The notes under the pieces were generated by a model. The model had not been told where the DNA came from, did not search any database, and worked only from the letters and a program-made list of their open reading frames with translations. A stretch of DNA of 64,000 nt from contig JAVDKK010000006.1 of NCBI GenBank assembly GCA_030849945.1, forward strand, positions 216,683 through 280,682, written 5' to 3'. Origin of the DNA: Schauerella fraxinea (GTDB lineage: Bacteria; Pseudomonadota; Gammaproteobacteria; Burkholderiales; Burkholderiaceae_B). Made by a program: the position numbers and the translations under genes. Below, piece after piece: positions 16,810-24,778 of the stretch; the first letter of the stretch is position 1, and the number at the start of each line of letters is the position of its first letter.

Positions 16810-17352
16810 ATGAATGCCAATGACTTATATGCGCTGCGCGAGCGCTTCAACCGAAGCGGCACCTTGTTGTGCTTCAACGGTCCGATTTCGCGCAGCCTGA
16901 TCGAAGAGCTGGGCAATGCGCTCAAGAATTATCTCAACGTGGACGCCGCGCGCCCGGCCGAAGCGATGGACGTGTTCTCGGTGTATATCGAGATGACGCA
17001 GAACATCCGTTCGTATGCCACCCATTGCGGTTATGCCGACGGCGATGCGGCCGCTACCGTTGTGATTGCGCGCGACGAGGCCGGCCATTATGTGGTCTCC
17101 GCGGGTAATATCGTGGCGCTTGACGATGGCGCGCGATTGGTCGAGCGGATTCGCGCGTTATCCGCGATGGACAAGCCGCAGCTCAAGGCGCTTTATAAAG
17201 AACAATTACGCAAACCTCGCGCGCCCGATGCCGTCAGCGGCGCCGGGCTCGGTCTGATCGATATCGCGCGCCGCGCGACGTCGATGCTGGACCCCACGCT
17301 GAGTGCACACGATGACACGCGTGGCTTTTTCAGCCTGAGCGTTGTGATCTGA
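16810..17352 (+). CDS. siaB: SiaB-like protein kinase (anti-sigma-type fold)
   Basis: 180 residues with a GHKL-like kinase pattern: an N-box-like IEMTQNIRSYATHCG with the Asn that binds magnesium, and a glycine-rich GAGLGLIDIARRA ATP-lid segment. SiaB phosphorylates SiaC on a Ser/Thr and so opposes SiaA; it is structurally related to anti-sigma factor kinases of the SpoIIAB type. It follows siaA by 24 bases and precedes siaC by 19, in line with operon structure. Assignment rests on family resemblance plus gene order. Confidence 0.9.
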   Translation: MNANDLYALRERFNRSGTLLCFNGPISRSLIEELGNALKNYLNVDAARPAEAMDVFSVYIEMTQNIRSYATHCGYADGDAAATVVIARDEAGHYVVSAGNIVALDDGARLVERIRALSAMDKPQLKALYKEQLRKPRAPDAVSGAGLGLIDIARRATSMLDPTLSAHDDTRGFFSLSVVI

Positions 17353-17371
17353 GAATCGAGATACCCTGACC

Positions 17372-17752
17372 ATGATGAACGACCTGAACATTCCAGGCAC
17401 GCAGTCGACCCCCACCATTACGACCGACGCCGCAGCCGGCGTTGTGCGCATGAGCGGCGATTCCTACCCTGAAAATTCGTTCGAGCTGTTCGGCCCGGTA
17501 TTTACCTGGGTCGAGGAATACCTGAGTGCGCACGAGCGGCCGCTCACGCTGGAGCTCGAACTGCTGTATCTGAACACCAGCACGATCAAAGCCGTGATGG
17601 AAATCTTCGATCTGCTCGAAGGCGCTTTCGAAGACGGCCGCGACGTGAAAGTCAACTGGTACTACGACTTGCGCAATGAGCGCGTGGGCGAGTTGGCCGA
17701 AGAGTTCAAGGAAGACTGCACCTTCCCGTTTGCGGTGATCGGACAGCCATGA
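17372..17752 (+). CDS. siaC: SiaC-like partner protein (DUF1987)
   Basis: 126 residues with the DUF1987 pattern: PTITTDAAAGVVRMSGDSYPEN at the N-terminus, the LELLYLNTSTIKAVMEIFD motif that contains the Ser/Thr phosphorylated by SiaB, and the C-terminal DVKVNWYYDL ... EEFKED. Non-phosphorylated SiaC binds and activates the diguanylate cyclase SiaD. The start could also be ATG 17375 one codon later. The stop overlaps the siaD start as ATGA, which suggests stoichiometric translation of activator and cyclase. Confidence 0.92.
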   Translation: MMNDLNIPGTQSTPTITTDAAAGVVRMSGDSYPENSFELFGPVFTWVEEYLSAHERPLTLELELLYLNTSTIKAVMEIFDLLEGAFEDGRDVKVNWYYDLRNERVGELAEEFKEDCTFPFAVIGQP

Positions 17753-18594
17753 AAAAGAAGACGCGCGAGCTCGACGAGCGGCTGGAAACGTTGCTGGCCG
17801 ACGAGCAGTACGTGGGTCACCCCTTACGCGATGCGCTGCTCGAGTTGCGCGCGCACATGGAAGACCAGCTCGAACGCATCGAGCGGATCGCGAGCTTGTC
17901 GGACGCGTTTCAGTCGATGGCGCGCCAGCGTGAACTGTCGCTCACCGATCGCTTCGATCGGCAGTTGCGCCGGCTGTCGCGCGTGGTCAGCATTTCGGAT
18001 CGCTATCAGGGATTGATGCGCGACATCAATCAGGCCGTCACGGATGCCTCCAATCACGACCCGCTCACCGAGTTGCTCAACCGGCGCGCGTTGATGGCCG
18101 CGCTGAAAGAGAAATGCAAAGGCGTGGAGGGCGAGGCGCCCGTGTTTGTGCTCGCCATGCTGGACGTCGATCATTTCAAGTCGATCAATGACCGGTATGG
18201 GCATGAGGCCGGCGACCGCGCATTGACCGCATTGGCGCGCGTGATGGAAAGCGAGCTGATGGACGACGCCGTATTTGGACGGTGGGGCGGCGAAGAATTT
18301 CTGGCGGTGTTCGATGGCGGCGATGCCGATGCGCCGCGCGCCGTGTGCGAACGCTTGATGGCGGTGGTGCGCGACCTGGCGTTGCCGATCAGCGATCACA
18401 CGAGCCTGAAGCTCACCTTGAGCGTGGGCATCACCATTCGGGTGCCGGGCGAAACCTTGTCCGCCACGATCAACCGTGCCGATGCCGCGCTGTATGCGTC
18501 CAAGCAAAGCGGACGTGACCGGTTGACGCTCAACGAAGCGCCCGCCGTGGCCGCCGTGGCGCCCACCGTCGTGCCGTTCAAGGCGCGCGCGTAG
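17749..18594 (+). CDS. siaD: SiaD-like diguanylate cyclase
   Basis: 281 residues: an N-terminal coiled-coil region (about 1-100, with HPLRDALLELRAHMEDQLERIERI) and a GGDEF-family catalytic domain with the active-site variant RWGGEEF and substrate-binding DVDHFKSINDRYGHEAGD. This synthesises cyclic di-GMP, and is normally activated by SiaC bound to the coiled coil. No PAS or transmembrane segment is present. Last gene of the sia operon; the stop is at 18594. An Ala/Val-rich tail of about 16 residues ends the protein. Confidence 0.93.
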   Translation: MKKKTRELDERLETLLADEQYVGHPLRDALLELRAHMEDQLERIERIASLSDAFQSMARQRELSLTDRFDRQLRRLSRVVSISDRYQGLMRDINQAVTDASNHDPLTELLNRRALMAALKEKCKGVEGEAPVFVLAMLDVDHFKSINDRYGHEAGDRALTALARVMESELMDDAVFGRWGGEEFLAVFDGGDADAPRAVCERLMAVVRDLALPISDHTSLKLTLSVGITIRVPGETLSATINRADAALYASKQSGRDRLTLNEAPAVAAVAPTVVPFKARA

Positions 18595-18688
18595 ACGGGT
18601 CATCAGGCAGGGCCGTTACATGGCTGGCCAAGGGCTGCGTCGGCCCGTTCGGCGCAGTTCGCCCCGGGCGTGACGCGCGACCGTACGA

Positions 18689-19438
18689 TCAGGCGTCTTC
18701 GCCCGTTGTGCCCGTTGCGCCCAGCAGCGACTGCGCGCCAGCCTCCGGATCCGACCAGGGCGCCGCGCGCGCCAACGCCATCCAGACGCCGAACGGCAAC
18801 GTGGTGCGTTTATGCCGCGGTGCCTGACGTGCGACCACGGGCCGGTCGTTTTCCACCAGCATCACACCGCATTCCAACGGAATTTCGCTGGGATCCCCGA
18901 TCGAACGCCCGCGCGCATCGGTGCCCAGCACATACCAGCATTCACCCATATCGCAGTAGGCCGCGCGTTTGGCCGGGCGCTTCAAATCGCCCAGCAGATC
19001 GGCGCGCCGCACTTTGATTTCGTGCACGATGGGTTCGACGTAGGTTTCGACCGAGCTATTGCGGATCGAGAACACGTCGGGTTTGGCCACATGCCAAACC
19101 GGCGGTGCATCGGGCTCGGCGCCTGGCACCTGCGCGCGCAAACTCAAGCCCCGCCACACCAGCCGGCCCGTCTGGCGCATGCTGCGCGCCACCCGCTCGA
19201 CCAAGGCTTCGTGACTGTCGAACGCTGCCCGGTTACGGGCGGTCGTGGCCGCCAGGAGCGCCACGCCCGTGTCGGTGACGCGCAGCGTTTCGAAGCCGTT
19301 CGCGCAGCGCACGCGCTCAGCCATGCCGGCGGCGAGCAAATCGACTTCGAGCGCATCCTGGCAGGGCCAGCCGGCCGAGCGGTAGATGTCGCGCAGGCGG
19401 CGCGCATGGTGTTTGCCGAGTTCGGGAAGGGAAGACAT
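18689..19438 (-). CDS. probable PD-(D/E)XK-fold protein with N-terminal helix-turn-helix (orphan)
   Basis: 249 residues. Residues about 9-64 resemble a winged helix (ARRLRDIYRSAGWPCQDALEVDLLAAG ... LRVTDTGVALL). A central segment has the spacing of a PD-(D/E)XK nuclease core: P120-D121 then E140-x-K142 in HEIKVRRADLLGDL, followed by RAAYCDMGECWYVLG, similar to the MmcB-type and related nuclease-like families. The C-terminus is Ala/Pro-rich. A short gap after siaD (94 bases, convergent) and a 181-base gap before the next gene give no functional partner. The fold call is by motif only; catalytic activity is unproven. Start ATG 19438; other starts are possible. Confidence 0.6.
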   Translation of the reverse strand: MSSLPELGKHHARRLRDIYRSAGWPCQDALEVDLLAAGMAERVRCANGFETLRVTDTGVALLAATTARNRAAFDSHEALVERVARSMRQTGRLVWRGLSLRAQVPGAEPDAPPVWHVAKPDVFSIRNSSVETYVEPIVHEIKVRRADLLGDLKRPAKRAAYCDMGECWYVLGTDARGRSIGDPSEIPLECGVMLVENDRPVVARQAPRHKRTTLPFGVWMALARAAPWSDPEAGAQSLLGATGTTGEDA

Positions 19439-19619
19439 GGCATCAAAAAGGACAACGAAGCCGGACGATTATGCCACTCGCGCACGATGGCGGATTGCGC
19501 GGCGGCACCGCTAGCCTCTAGACTGTGGTGACGATTCGCGCCAGGAGCGCGAACAGGCGTCACGTCCGGCCGCAATACGGCGCGCAGGGCTGTTGACCCC
19601 CGCCAGGAGACAGTTGGAG

Positions 19620-20510
19620 ATGGATAAGAAAATGACGGTCGGCATTATCGGTGTCGGCATGATGGGCCACGGTATCGCCACGAATATCGTCAAGGGGGGC
19701 TATGCGCTCACCTTGCTCGACCATCCGGGCAATCAGCCGGTGGACGATCTGGTCGCGGCTGGCGCCACGCGTAGCGATAGCGCTGCGGCCATCGCGCGCG
19801 ACACCGACGTGGTGATCTTGTGCGTCACCGGCACGCCCCAGGTTGAAGATGTACTGTTTCGCGCCGGTGGGGTGCTCGAAGGCCTGACGCCCGGCACGAT
19901 CGTGATCGACTGCTCGACCGCCATTCCGTCTTCCACCTTGAAGATTGCCGAAGCGGTGAGCAATGCCGGGGGTCAGTTTCTTGATGCGCCCATGACGCGC
20001 ACGCCCAAGGAAGCCGCTGAAGGGCGCCTCAATCTGATCGTGGGCGGCAGCCCCGAGCTGTACGAGACCTGCCTGCCGCTGCTGCAAACCTATGCCGAGA
20101 ACATCACGCATGCCGGCCCCGTGGGCGCCGGGCATCGCATGAAGCTCCTGCACAACTATGTGTCGCTGGGCTTTTCGGCGGTATTGGCCGAAGCGGCGGC
20201 GTGCGCACGCCGTGCCGATATCGATCCCGCCGTCTTCATGGACATTCTCGCCAAGGGCGGGGGCGACGGCGTGGTGCTGGGCCGGCTGCGCCCCTACATC
20301 GAACATGGCGACAGCTCGAGCTTCCGCTTTTCGGTCGCCAATGCGTTGAAGGACATGGGCTACTACACCACGATGGCCGAAGAGGCCGGCGCCGCGCATC
20401 TCACGGCCACGGCAGTGCGCGACACGTACGCGCGCATCAACGATGCCGGCATGGCGAACTCCCCGATTCCCGAAATGATCGGCGAACTGGCCTCGCCCAG
20501 CCGTAAGTAA
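19620..20510 (+). CDS. NAD(P)-dependent oxidoreductase, 3-hydroxyisobutyrate dehydrogenase family
   Basis: 296 residues from ATG 19620 with AGGAG about ten bases upstream; ATG 19632 is an alternative. N-terminal Rossmann motif GIIGVGMMG (GxGxxG), the substrate-binding DAPMTRTPKEAAEG region (compare DAPVSGG), and catalytic Lys in GAGHRMKLLHNYV. The family covers 3-hydroxyisobutyrate dehydrogenase, tartronate semialdehyde reductase and beta-hydroxyacid enzymes; DAPMTRTP instead of DAPVSGG means the substrate is probably not the canonical one. A second member of the family is at 50870 in this window. Confidence 0.9.
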   Translation: MDKKMTVGIIGVGMMGHGIATNIVKGGYALTLLDHPGNQPVDDLVAAGATRSDSAAAIARDTDVVILCVTGTPQVEDVLFRAGGVLEGLTPGTIVIDCSTAIPSSTLKIAEAVSNAGGQFLDAPMTRTPKEAAEGRLNLIVGGSPELYETCLPLLQTYAENITHAGPVGAGHRMKLLHNYVSLGFSAVLAEAAACARRADIDPAVFMDILAKGGGDGVVLGRLRPYIEHGDSSSFRFSVANALKDMGYYTTMAEEAGAAHLTATAVRDTYARINDAGMANSPIPEMIGELASPSRK

Positions 20511-20518
20511 GCAGGCAT

Positions 20519-20538
20519 GGGCCGCTGCAAAGCGGCCC
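20519..20538 (+). terminator. GC-rich hairpin after the oxidoreductase gene
   Basis: GGGCCGCT and AGCGGCCC are perfect 8-base arms around the tetraloop GCAA, starting nine bases past the stop codon. There is no T-run, so it is either a weak terminator or an mRNA 3'-end stabiliser between the plus-strand oxidoreductase and the minus-strand MerR gene. Confidence 0.45.
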
Positions 20539-20656
20539 GCTGCACCGCGCGTGCGGCCCGCCGTTCATGGCGGTAGTGCCGCGTCGTCATCCACAGTTGG
20601 CTTACCCGCGGGATAGCACGTCCGCTAGCCCCGTGAGCGTCCCATCGGGGGCAGGG

Positions 20657-21064
20657 TCAGTGGCAGCTGCAGTCGTTCAGGCCCTGCAGGATGCCGCATT
20701 CGCCGGCATTGCTGGTGCCCGGGCACATCTCGCGCAGCGCGGTCAGGTGCGACTTCAAATGCACGAGTTCGGCCATTCGCATGTCGACCTGGCGAATGTG
20801 GGTGTCGAGCAACGTATTGATATCCGAGCACCCTTCGTCCGGCGTATCGCGAAAGTGCAGTAGCGTGCGCACCTCGTCCAGTGTCATATCCAGCGACCGG
20901 CAGTGGCGGATAAAGCGCAGGCGCTCGATGTGCGGCTCGCCATACAGACGGAAATTGCCGTCGCTGCGTAGCGGCTCGGGCAACAAACCTTCTTTTTCGT
21001 AAAAGCGGATGGTGCCCACCCCGCACTCGGTGCGGGTGGCCAATTCGCCGATCTTGATCGTCAT
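20657..21064 (-). CDS. MerR-family Cd(II)/Pb(II)-responsive regulator (CadR/PbrR)
   Basis: 135 residues with an N-terminal MerR DNA-binding domain (MTIKIGELATRTECGVGTIRFYE), a dimerisation helix and metal-site cysteines: Cys in EGCSDINTLL, then CPGTSNAGECG and a C-terminal NDCSCH. Cys-14 (TEC), the Cys in EGCSD and the CPGTSNAGEC pair fit the CadR/PbrR/PbrR-691 class that responds to Cd, Pb and sometimes Zn. It is divergently transcribed from the P-type ATPase, with the target promoter at 21170-21200 in between; MerR proteins unwind such over-spaced promoters when metal binds. Confidence 0.93.
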   Translation of the reverse strand: MTIKIGELATRTECGVGTIRFYEKEGLLPEPLRSDGNFRLYGEPHIERLRFIRHCRSLDMTLDEVRTLLHFRDTPDEGCSDINTLLDTHIRQVDMRMAELVHLKSHLTALREMCPGTSNAGECGILQGLNDCSCH

Positions 21065-21169
21065 AACCGGGCTCCGTGAGGGGAATTGAAGGGGCGTTGG
21101 AAGAGGGCGTTAAAAGGGGGGCGTTGAAAGGGGCATTGAGGGGCCGCCCTGTAATCGTCGCCGCAGCGC

Positions 21170-21200
21170 TTGACTCTATAGTAGCTTCAGGGTTTCCAAT
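21170..21200 (+). promoter_or_regulatory. MerR-type promoter/operator of the heavy-metal ATPase
   Basis: -35 TTGACT (21170-21175) and -10 TCCAAT (21195-21200) are separated by 19 bp, the over-long spacing that MerR proteins correct. Between them lies the operator dyad with arms ACTCT (21173) and AGGGT (21189). The element closely resembles the pbrA promoter of Cupriavidus metallidurans (TTGACT, CTATAGTA, AGGGT in the same places). ATG of the ATPase is 34 bases downstream of the -10. Confidence 0.88.
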
Positions 21201-21234
21201 CGAATAGACCGCTTTGCACTGGAAAGGTTCTTCG

Positions 21235-23757
21235 ATGCCCACCCCCACCCGTCACGACCCGCACGATCACGCTCGCCGCCCTGCGCCCGGTGCGGACGAG
21301 CCCGCGCATGCGCAAGCGGACGATCATGCCCATGACGCCGGCGTCCCTGCCGCTCACAATCACGCCAGCCATGATCACGCAGCTCACGATCACGCGGCTC
21401 ACAATCACGTAGCAGATGCCTGCTGCGGCCACGATCACGCGCCGGCAACCGCCGCGCCGGTGGACGTTACCGCAGCCGCTGCCGCGCTGGCCGCGACGGC
21501 TGTGGGGACGGTGACGGTGTTACGGATTTCGGGCATGGATTGCCCGACCGAAGAGGGCCTGATCCGCAAACAGCTCAATGGCCGCCAGGATGTGCATGCC
21601 ATGGATTTCAACCTGGTGAGCCGCACTTTGGCCGTGGATCACGTCGCCGACGCGCTGCCGGCCATTCAGGCTGCTTTGGCGGATATCGGCTTGCCGGGGC
21701 AGATCGTCGGCAGCGAAGCCGATCCCGGCGACCATGCCGGTCACGCGCTGCCGATCTGGCGCCTGGCGGTATCGGGCGTGGCCGCGATCGCCTCCGAAGC
21801 CGTGTATTGGGCCACGGGCGGTAATTCGTGGATGGTCATGGCGCTCGCCGCCATCGCGATCCTCACCTGCGGGCTGAGCACCTACAAAAAGGGCTGGATC
21901 GCGCTGCGCCACTTCAATCTCAATATCAATGCCCTGATGGCGATCGCCGTTACCGGCGCGGTATTGATCGGCCATTGGCCCGAAGCGGCGATGGTGATGG
22001 TGTTGTTCACGATCGCCGAAATGATCGAAGCCAAGTCGCTCGACCGGGCGCGCAACGCCATTCGCGGCTTGCTGGCACTCACGCCCGAGGTGGCCACGGT
22101 CCAGAATGCGCAAGGCGCGTGGACCGACGTGCCCTCGGCAGAGGTGGCAATTGGCAGTCTGGTGCGCGTGAAGCCCGGCGAGCGGATTGCGCTGGACGGG
22201 GAAGTGGTGGAAGGGCGGTCGGCCGTCGATCAGTCGCCAATCACCGGCGAGAGCTTGCCGGTCGACAAGACCGTGGGCGACGTGGTGTACGGCGGCACGA
22301 TCAACGCCTCGGGCGCGCTGACGTTCCGCGTGACGGCGGTCGCGCGCGATTCGACGTTGGCCCGCATTATCCATGCGGTGGAAGCCGCACAAGGCAGCCG
22401 CGCGCCCACCCAGCGTTTCGTGGACCAGTTCTCGCGCATCTACACGCCGGCCGTATTTGCCGTGGCGATTGCAGTGGCTGCCGTACCGCCCCTCTTCATG
22501 GGTGCGGATGCGTTTACGTGGATCTATCGCGCCCTTGTGCTGCTGGTGATCGCCTGCCCGTGCGCCCTTGTGATTTCAACGCCTGTGACCATCGTCAGCG
22601 GCTTGGCGGCGGCGGCGCGGCGCGGCATTTTGATCAAGGGCGGGGTGTACCTCGAAATGGGTCACACGCTCAAAGTGTTGGCGTTGGACAAGACCGGCAC
22701 CATCACGCGTGGCAAACCGTCGCGCACCGATGAGGTGTTGTGGGGTGACGATCCGGCACGCGCCGCGCAACTGGCGCACAGTTTGGCGGCACGGTCCGAC
22801 CACCCGGTATCCAAAGCGATCGCGCAGGCAGCCGACGAATCGGGAAGTCATGCGTTGCCGGTCGACGATTTCGAAGCCTTGCTCGGTGTGGGCGTGCGCG
22901 GCACGATTGCCGGGGTGACGTACACGCTGGGCAGTCGCCGGCTGTTGTCCGCCACGGAGGAGGGGCCGGCAACTGCGACGGCAACTGCGACGGCGGCAAC
23001 GACGGCGGACGAGCACGGCCTGACGGCATCCCCGGCCGCCGCGGTCGGCGGTACTCCCTCTGCGACGACTGCAGCGACTGTGAACGCGAATGTCGCGATC
23101 GGCGTGGCGGGAATGTCGTCGGCAGAACTCGAGAAGCAAGTCGAAGCGCTCGAATCGCAAGGCAAGACGGTGGTGTTGCTCACCCAAGGCAGCCAGGTGC
23201 TGGCGCTGTATGCCGTGGCCGACACGATCAAGGAAGCAAGCCGCGAGGCCATCGCGGATTTGCATCGATTGGGCGTGAAGACCGTCATGCTCACGGGCGA
23301 CAATCCCCACACGGCACGCGCGATCGCTCACGAAGCGGGCATCGACGAGGCGCTCGGTGGGCAAATGCCCGAAGACAAGTTGCGCTACATCGAAGCGGCC
23401 GCCAAAACTGCGGGCGGACGTGTGGGCATGGTGGGCGATGGCATCAACGATGCGCCGGCGTTGGCACGGGCCGACATCGGTTTCGCAATGGGTGCAGCCG
23501 GCACCGATGCCGCGATCGAAACGGCCGACGTCGCCATCATGGACGACGACCTGCGCAAGATTGCGCGCTTCATGCGCATGTCGCGGGCGACGGCCAACGT
23601 GCTCAAGCAAAACATCGCGTTCGCGCTGTTGATCAAAGCGGTATTCGTGGCGCTGACGTTCAGTGGTCAGGCGACCATGTGGATGGCGGTATTCGCCGAT
23701 ATGGGCGCCAGTTTGATTGTGGTGTTCAACGGACTACGGCTATTGAAAACGGCGTAA
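21235..23757 (+). CDS. P1B-type heavy-metal ATPase (Cd/Pb/Zn exporter)
   Basis: 840 residues. A His-rich N-terminus (about residues 5-60 with several HDH, HNH and ACCGHDH groups) precedes a heavy-metal-associated domain with GMDCPTEE at about 100, then transmembrane segments, TGES actuator motif, CPC at 441-443 in IACPCALVIS, phosphorylation motif DKTGT at 485, SDHPVSKAIA HP-motif and GDGINDAPAL. It pumps divalent soft metals out of the cytoplasm. Pairing with the MerR gene and the pbr-type promoter indicates Cd or Pb, with Zn possible. An Ala/Thr-rich insert at about residues 572-617 in the nucleotide-binding domain is unusual and may be a recent repeat expansion. Confidence 0.95.
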   Translation: MPTPTRHDPHDHARRPAPGADEPAHAQADDHAHDAGVPAAHNHASHDHAAHDHAAHNHVADACCGHDHAPATAAPVDVTAAAAALAATAVGTVTVLRISGMDCPTEEGLIRKQLNGRQDVHAMDFNLVSRTLAVDHVADALPAIQAALADIGLPGQIVGSEADPGDHAGHALPIWRLAVSGVAAIASEAVYWATGGNSWMVMALAAIAILTCGLSTYKKGWIALRHFNLNINALMAIAVTGAVLIGHWPEAAMVMVLFTIAEMIEAKSLDRARNAIRGLLALTPEVATVQNAQGAWTDVPSAEVAIGSLVRVKPGERIALDGEVVEGRSAVDQSPITGESLPVDKTVGDVVYGGTINASGALTFRVTAVARDSTLARIIHAVEAAQGSRAPTQRFVDQFSRIYTPAVFAVAIAVAAVPPLFMGADAFTWIYRALVLLVIACPCALVISTPVTIVSGLAAAARRGILIKGGVYLEMGHTLKVLALDKTGTITRGKPSRTDEVLWGDDPARAAQLAHSLAARSDHPVSKAIAQAADESGSHALPVDDFEALLGVGVRGTIAGVTYTLGSRRLLSATEEGPATATATATAATTADEHGLTASPAAAVGGTPSATTAATVNANVAIGVAGMSSAELEKQVEALESQGKTVVLLTQGSQVLALYAVADTIKEASREAIADLHRLGVKTVMLTGDNPHTARAIAHEAGIDEALGGQMPEDKLRYIEAAAKTAGGRVGMVGDGINDAPALARADIGFAMGAAGTDAAIETADVAIMDDDLRKIARFMRMSRATANVLKQNIAFALLIKAVFVALTFSGQATMWMAVFADMGASLIVVFNGLRLLKTA

Positions 23758-23780
23758 CGACGCGGCTCGAAATTGGCGCC

Positions 23781-23820
23781 AAACCCGCTCTGCATTCAGG
23801 TGTGCCGAGCGGGTTTTTTT
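23781..23820 (+). terminator. intrinsic terminator of the ATPase gene
   Basis: AACCCGCTC pairs with GAGCGGGTT across a 16-base loop and is followed by a run of seven T. It lies 24 bases after the ATPase stop and separates it from the manganese riboswitch. Confidence 0.88.
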
Positions 23821-23915
23821 GGGCGCCGAACATAGCCTATGGCATATCTCTAAGCTGTTGCTATAAAAGGAAAATCTCGATTTTCAGCCATATGCATGAG
23901 GCCGTCAGGGATACT

Positions 23916-23935
23916 GCAAAAACCGCTGTTTTTGC
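23916..23935. promoter_or_regulatory. perfect 8-bp palindrome upstream of the manganese riboswitch
   Basis: GCAAAAAC (23916-23923) and GTTTTTGC (23928-23935) are exact inverted repeats around CGCT. The dyad overlaps the place where the mntP promoter must be (a TAAACT -10 candidate starts at 23940). It may be the operator of a manganese- or metal-responsive regulator that acts together with the riboswitch. Regulator identity unknown. Confidence 0.45.
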
Positions 23936-23949
23936 GTGCTAAACTCGCG

Positions 23950-24115
23950 CCTCGTATTTGGGGAGTAGCCGGCTTCCGATCCCCGGAAGCGCTCGTGTCA
24001 ACATACTCGGTGTACACAACACTGTGGTGCGAGCAACTGATTCAGGTTGGCGAGACCAATGGCGTGCGGACGCGACGTAGGTCGGGGTGCGTCCTGTGTG
24101 CCTTGGTTTGTCATG
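23950..24115 (+). ncRNA. yybP-ykoY manganese riboswitch in the mntP leader
   Basis: The conserved core of the family is readable in order: GGGGAGTAGC (from 23960), a variable paired region, GTCAACATACTCG (from 23996), further stems, and CGAGACCAA near 24051-24059, followed by a GC-rich hairpin region GGACGC / GCGTCC (24068/24089). In proteobacteria these Mn(II)-sensing RNAs stand directly in front of mntP and increase expression with manganese. The leader ends about 20 bases before the mntP ATG. Exact 5' end of the transcript is not determined. Confidence 0.9.
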
Positions 24116-24136
24116 CCCGATCTGGAAGCACTTACC

Positions 24137-24718
24137 ATGAACCTCGCATCAACCCTGTTGCTGGCGCTCGCCATGTCTACAGACGCTTTCGCTGCGGCGA
24201 TCGGCAAAGGCGCCACCTTGCACAAGCCGCGTTTGCGCGAAGCGCTGCGCACCGGTCTCATCTTCGGCGTGATCGAAGCCATTACCCCGGTGATCGGGTG
24301 GGCCTTCGGTCTGGCCGCCTCGCAGTACGTGGCACGCTTCGATCATTGGATCGCATTCTGTCTGTTGGCCGTACTCGGCGTGCGCATGATCCAGGCAGGC
24401 CTCACCGCGCCAAAGCAGGAAGCGGAAGAAAAACCCCAGCGCCATTCCTTCGCCGTTCTGGCTGTGACGGCCTTCGCCACCAGCATCGATGCGATGGCGG
24501 TCGGCGTCGGCTTGGCCTTCATCGACGTGGACATTTTGCCCACGGCCGCGGCCATCGGTGTCGCCACCATGCTGATGGTGACGGTTGGCGTGATGCTGGG
24601 CCGCGTGCTCGGCAACATCGTGGGCCGGCGCGCTGAAGTCGTCGGTGGGGTTATCCTGATCGGCATTGGCGGATTGATCCTGTTCGAACATTTGACGGCG
24701 CCCGTCGTGGCGGGTTGA
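24137..24718 (+). CDS. mntP: manganese efflux pump MntP
   Basis: 193 residues with six membrane helices and the MntP duplication: MSTDAFAAAIGKGA in helix 1 and TSIDAMAVGVGLAFI in helix 4, each with the acidic Asp that coordinates manganese. The ATG at 24137 starts MNLASTLLLALAMSTDAFAAA, the expected N-terminus; longer in-frame starts lie inside the riboswitch. It exports Mn(II) when the internal level is high. Riboswitch control is given by the leader immediately upstream. Confidence 0.96.
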   Translation: MNLASTLLLALAMSTDAFAAAIGKGATLHKPRLREALRTGLIFGVIEAITPVIGWAFGLAASQYVARFDHWIAFCLLAVLGVRMIQAGLTAPKQEAEEKPQRHSFAVLAVTAFATSIDAMAVGVGLAFIDVDILPTAAAIGVATMLMVTVGVMLGRVLGNIVGRRAEVVGGVILIGIGGLILFEHLTAPVVAG

Positions 24719-24778
24719 TCGCTCGTTCAGGCCGATTCGCGTAAGCCCCGTCTCGCGCTCACGTTTTTCGCTTTGCCC

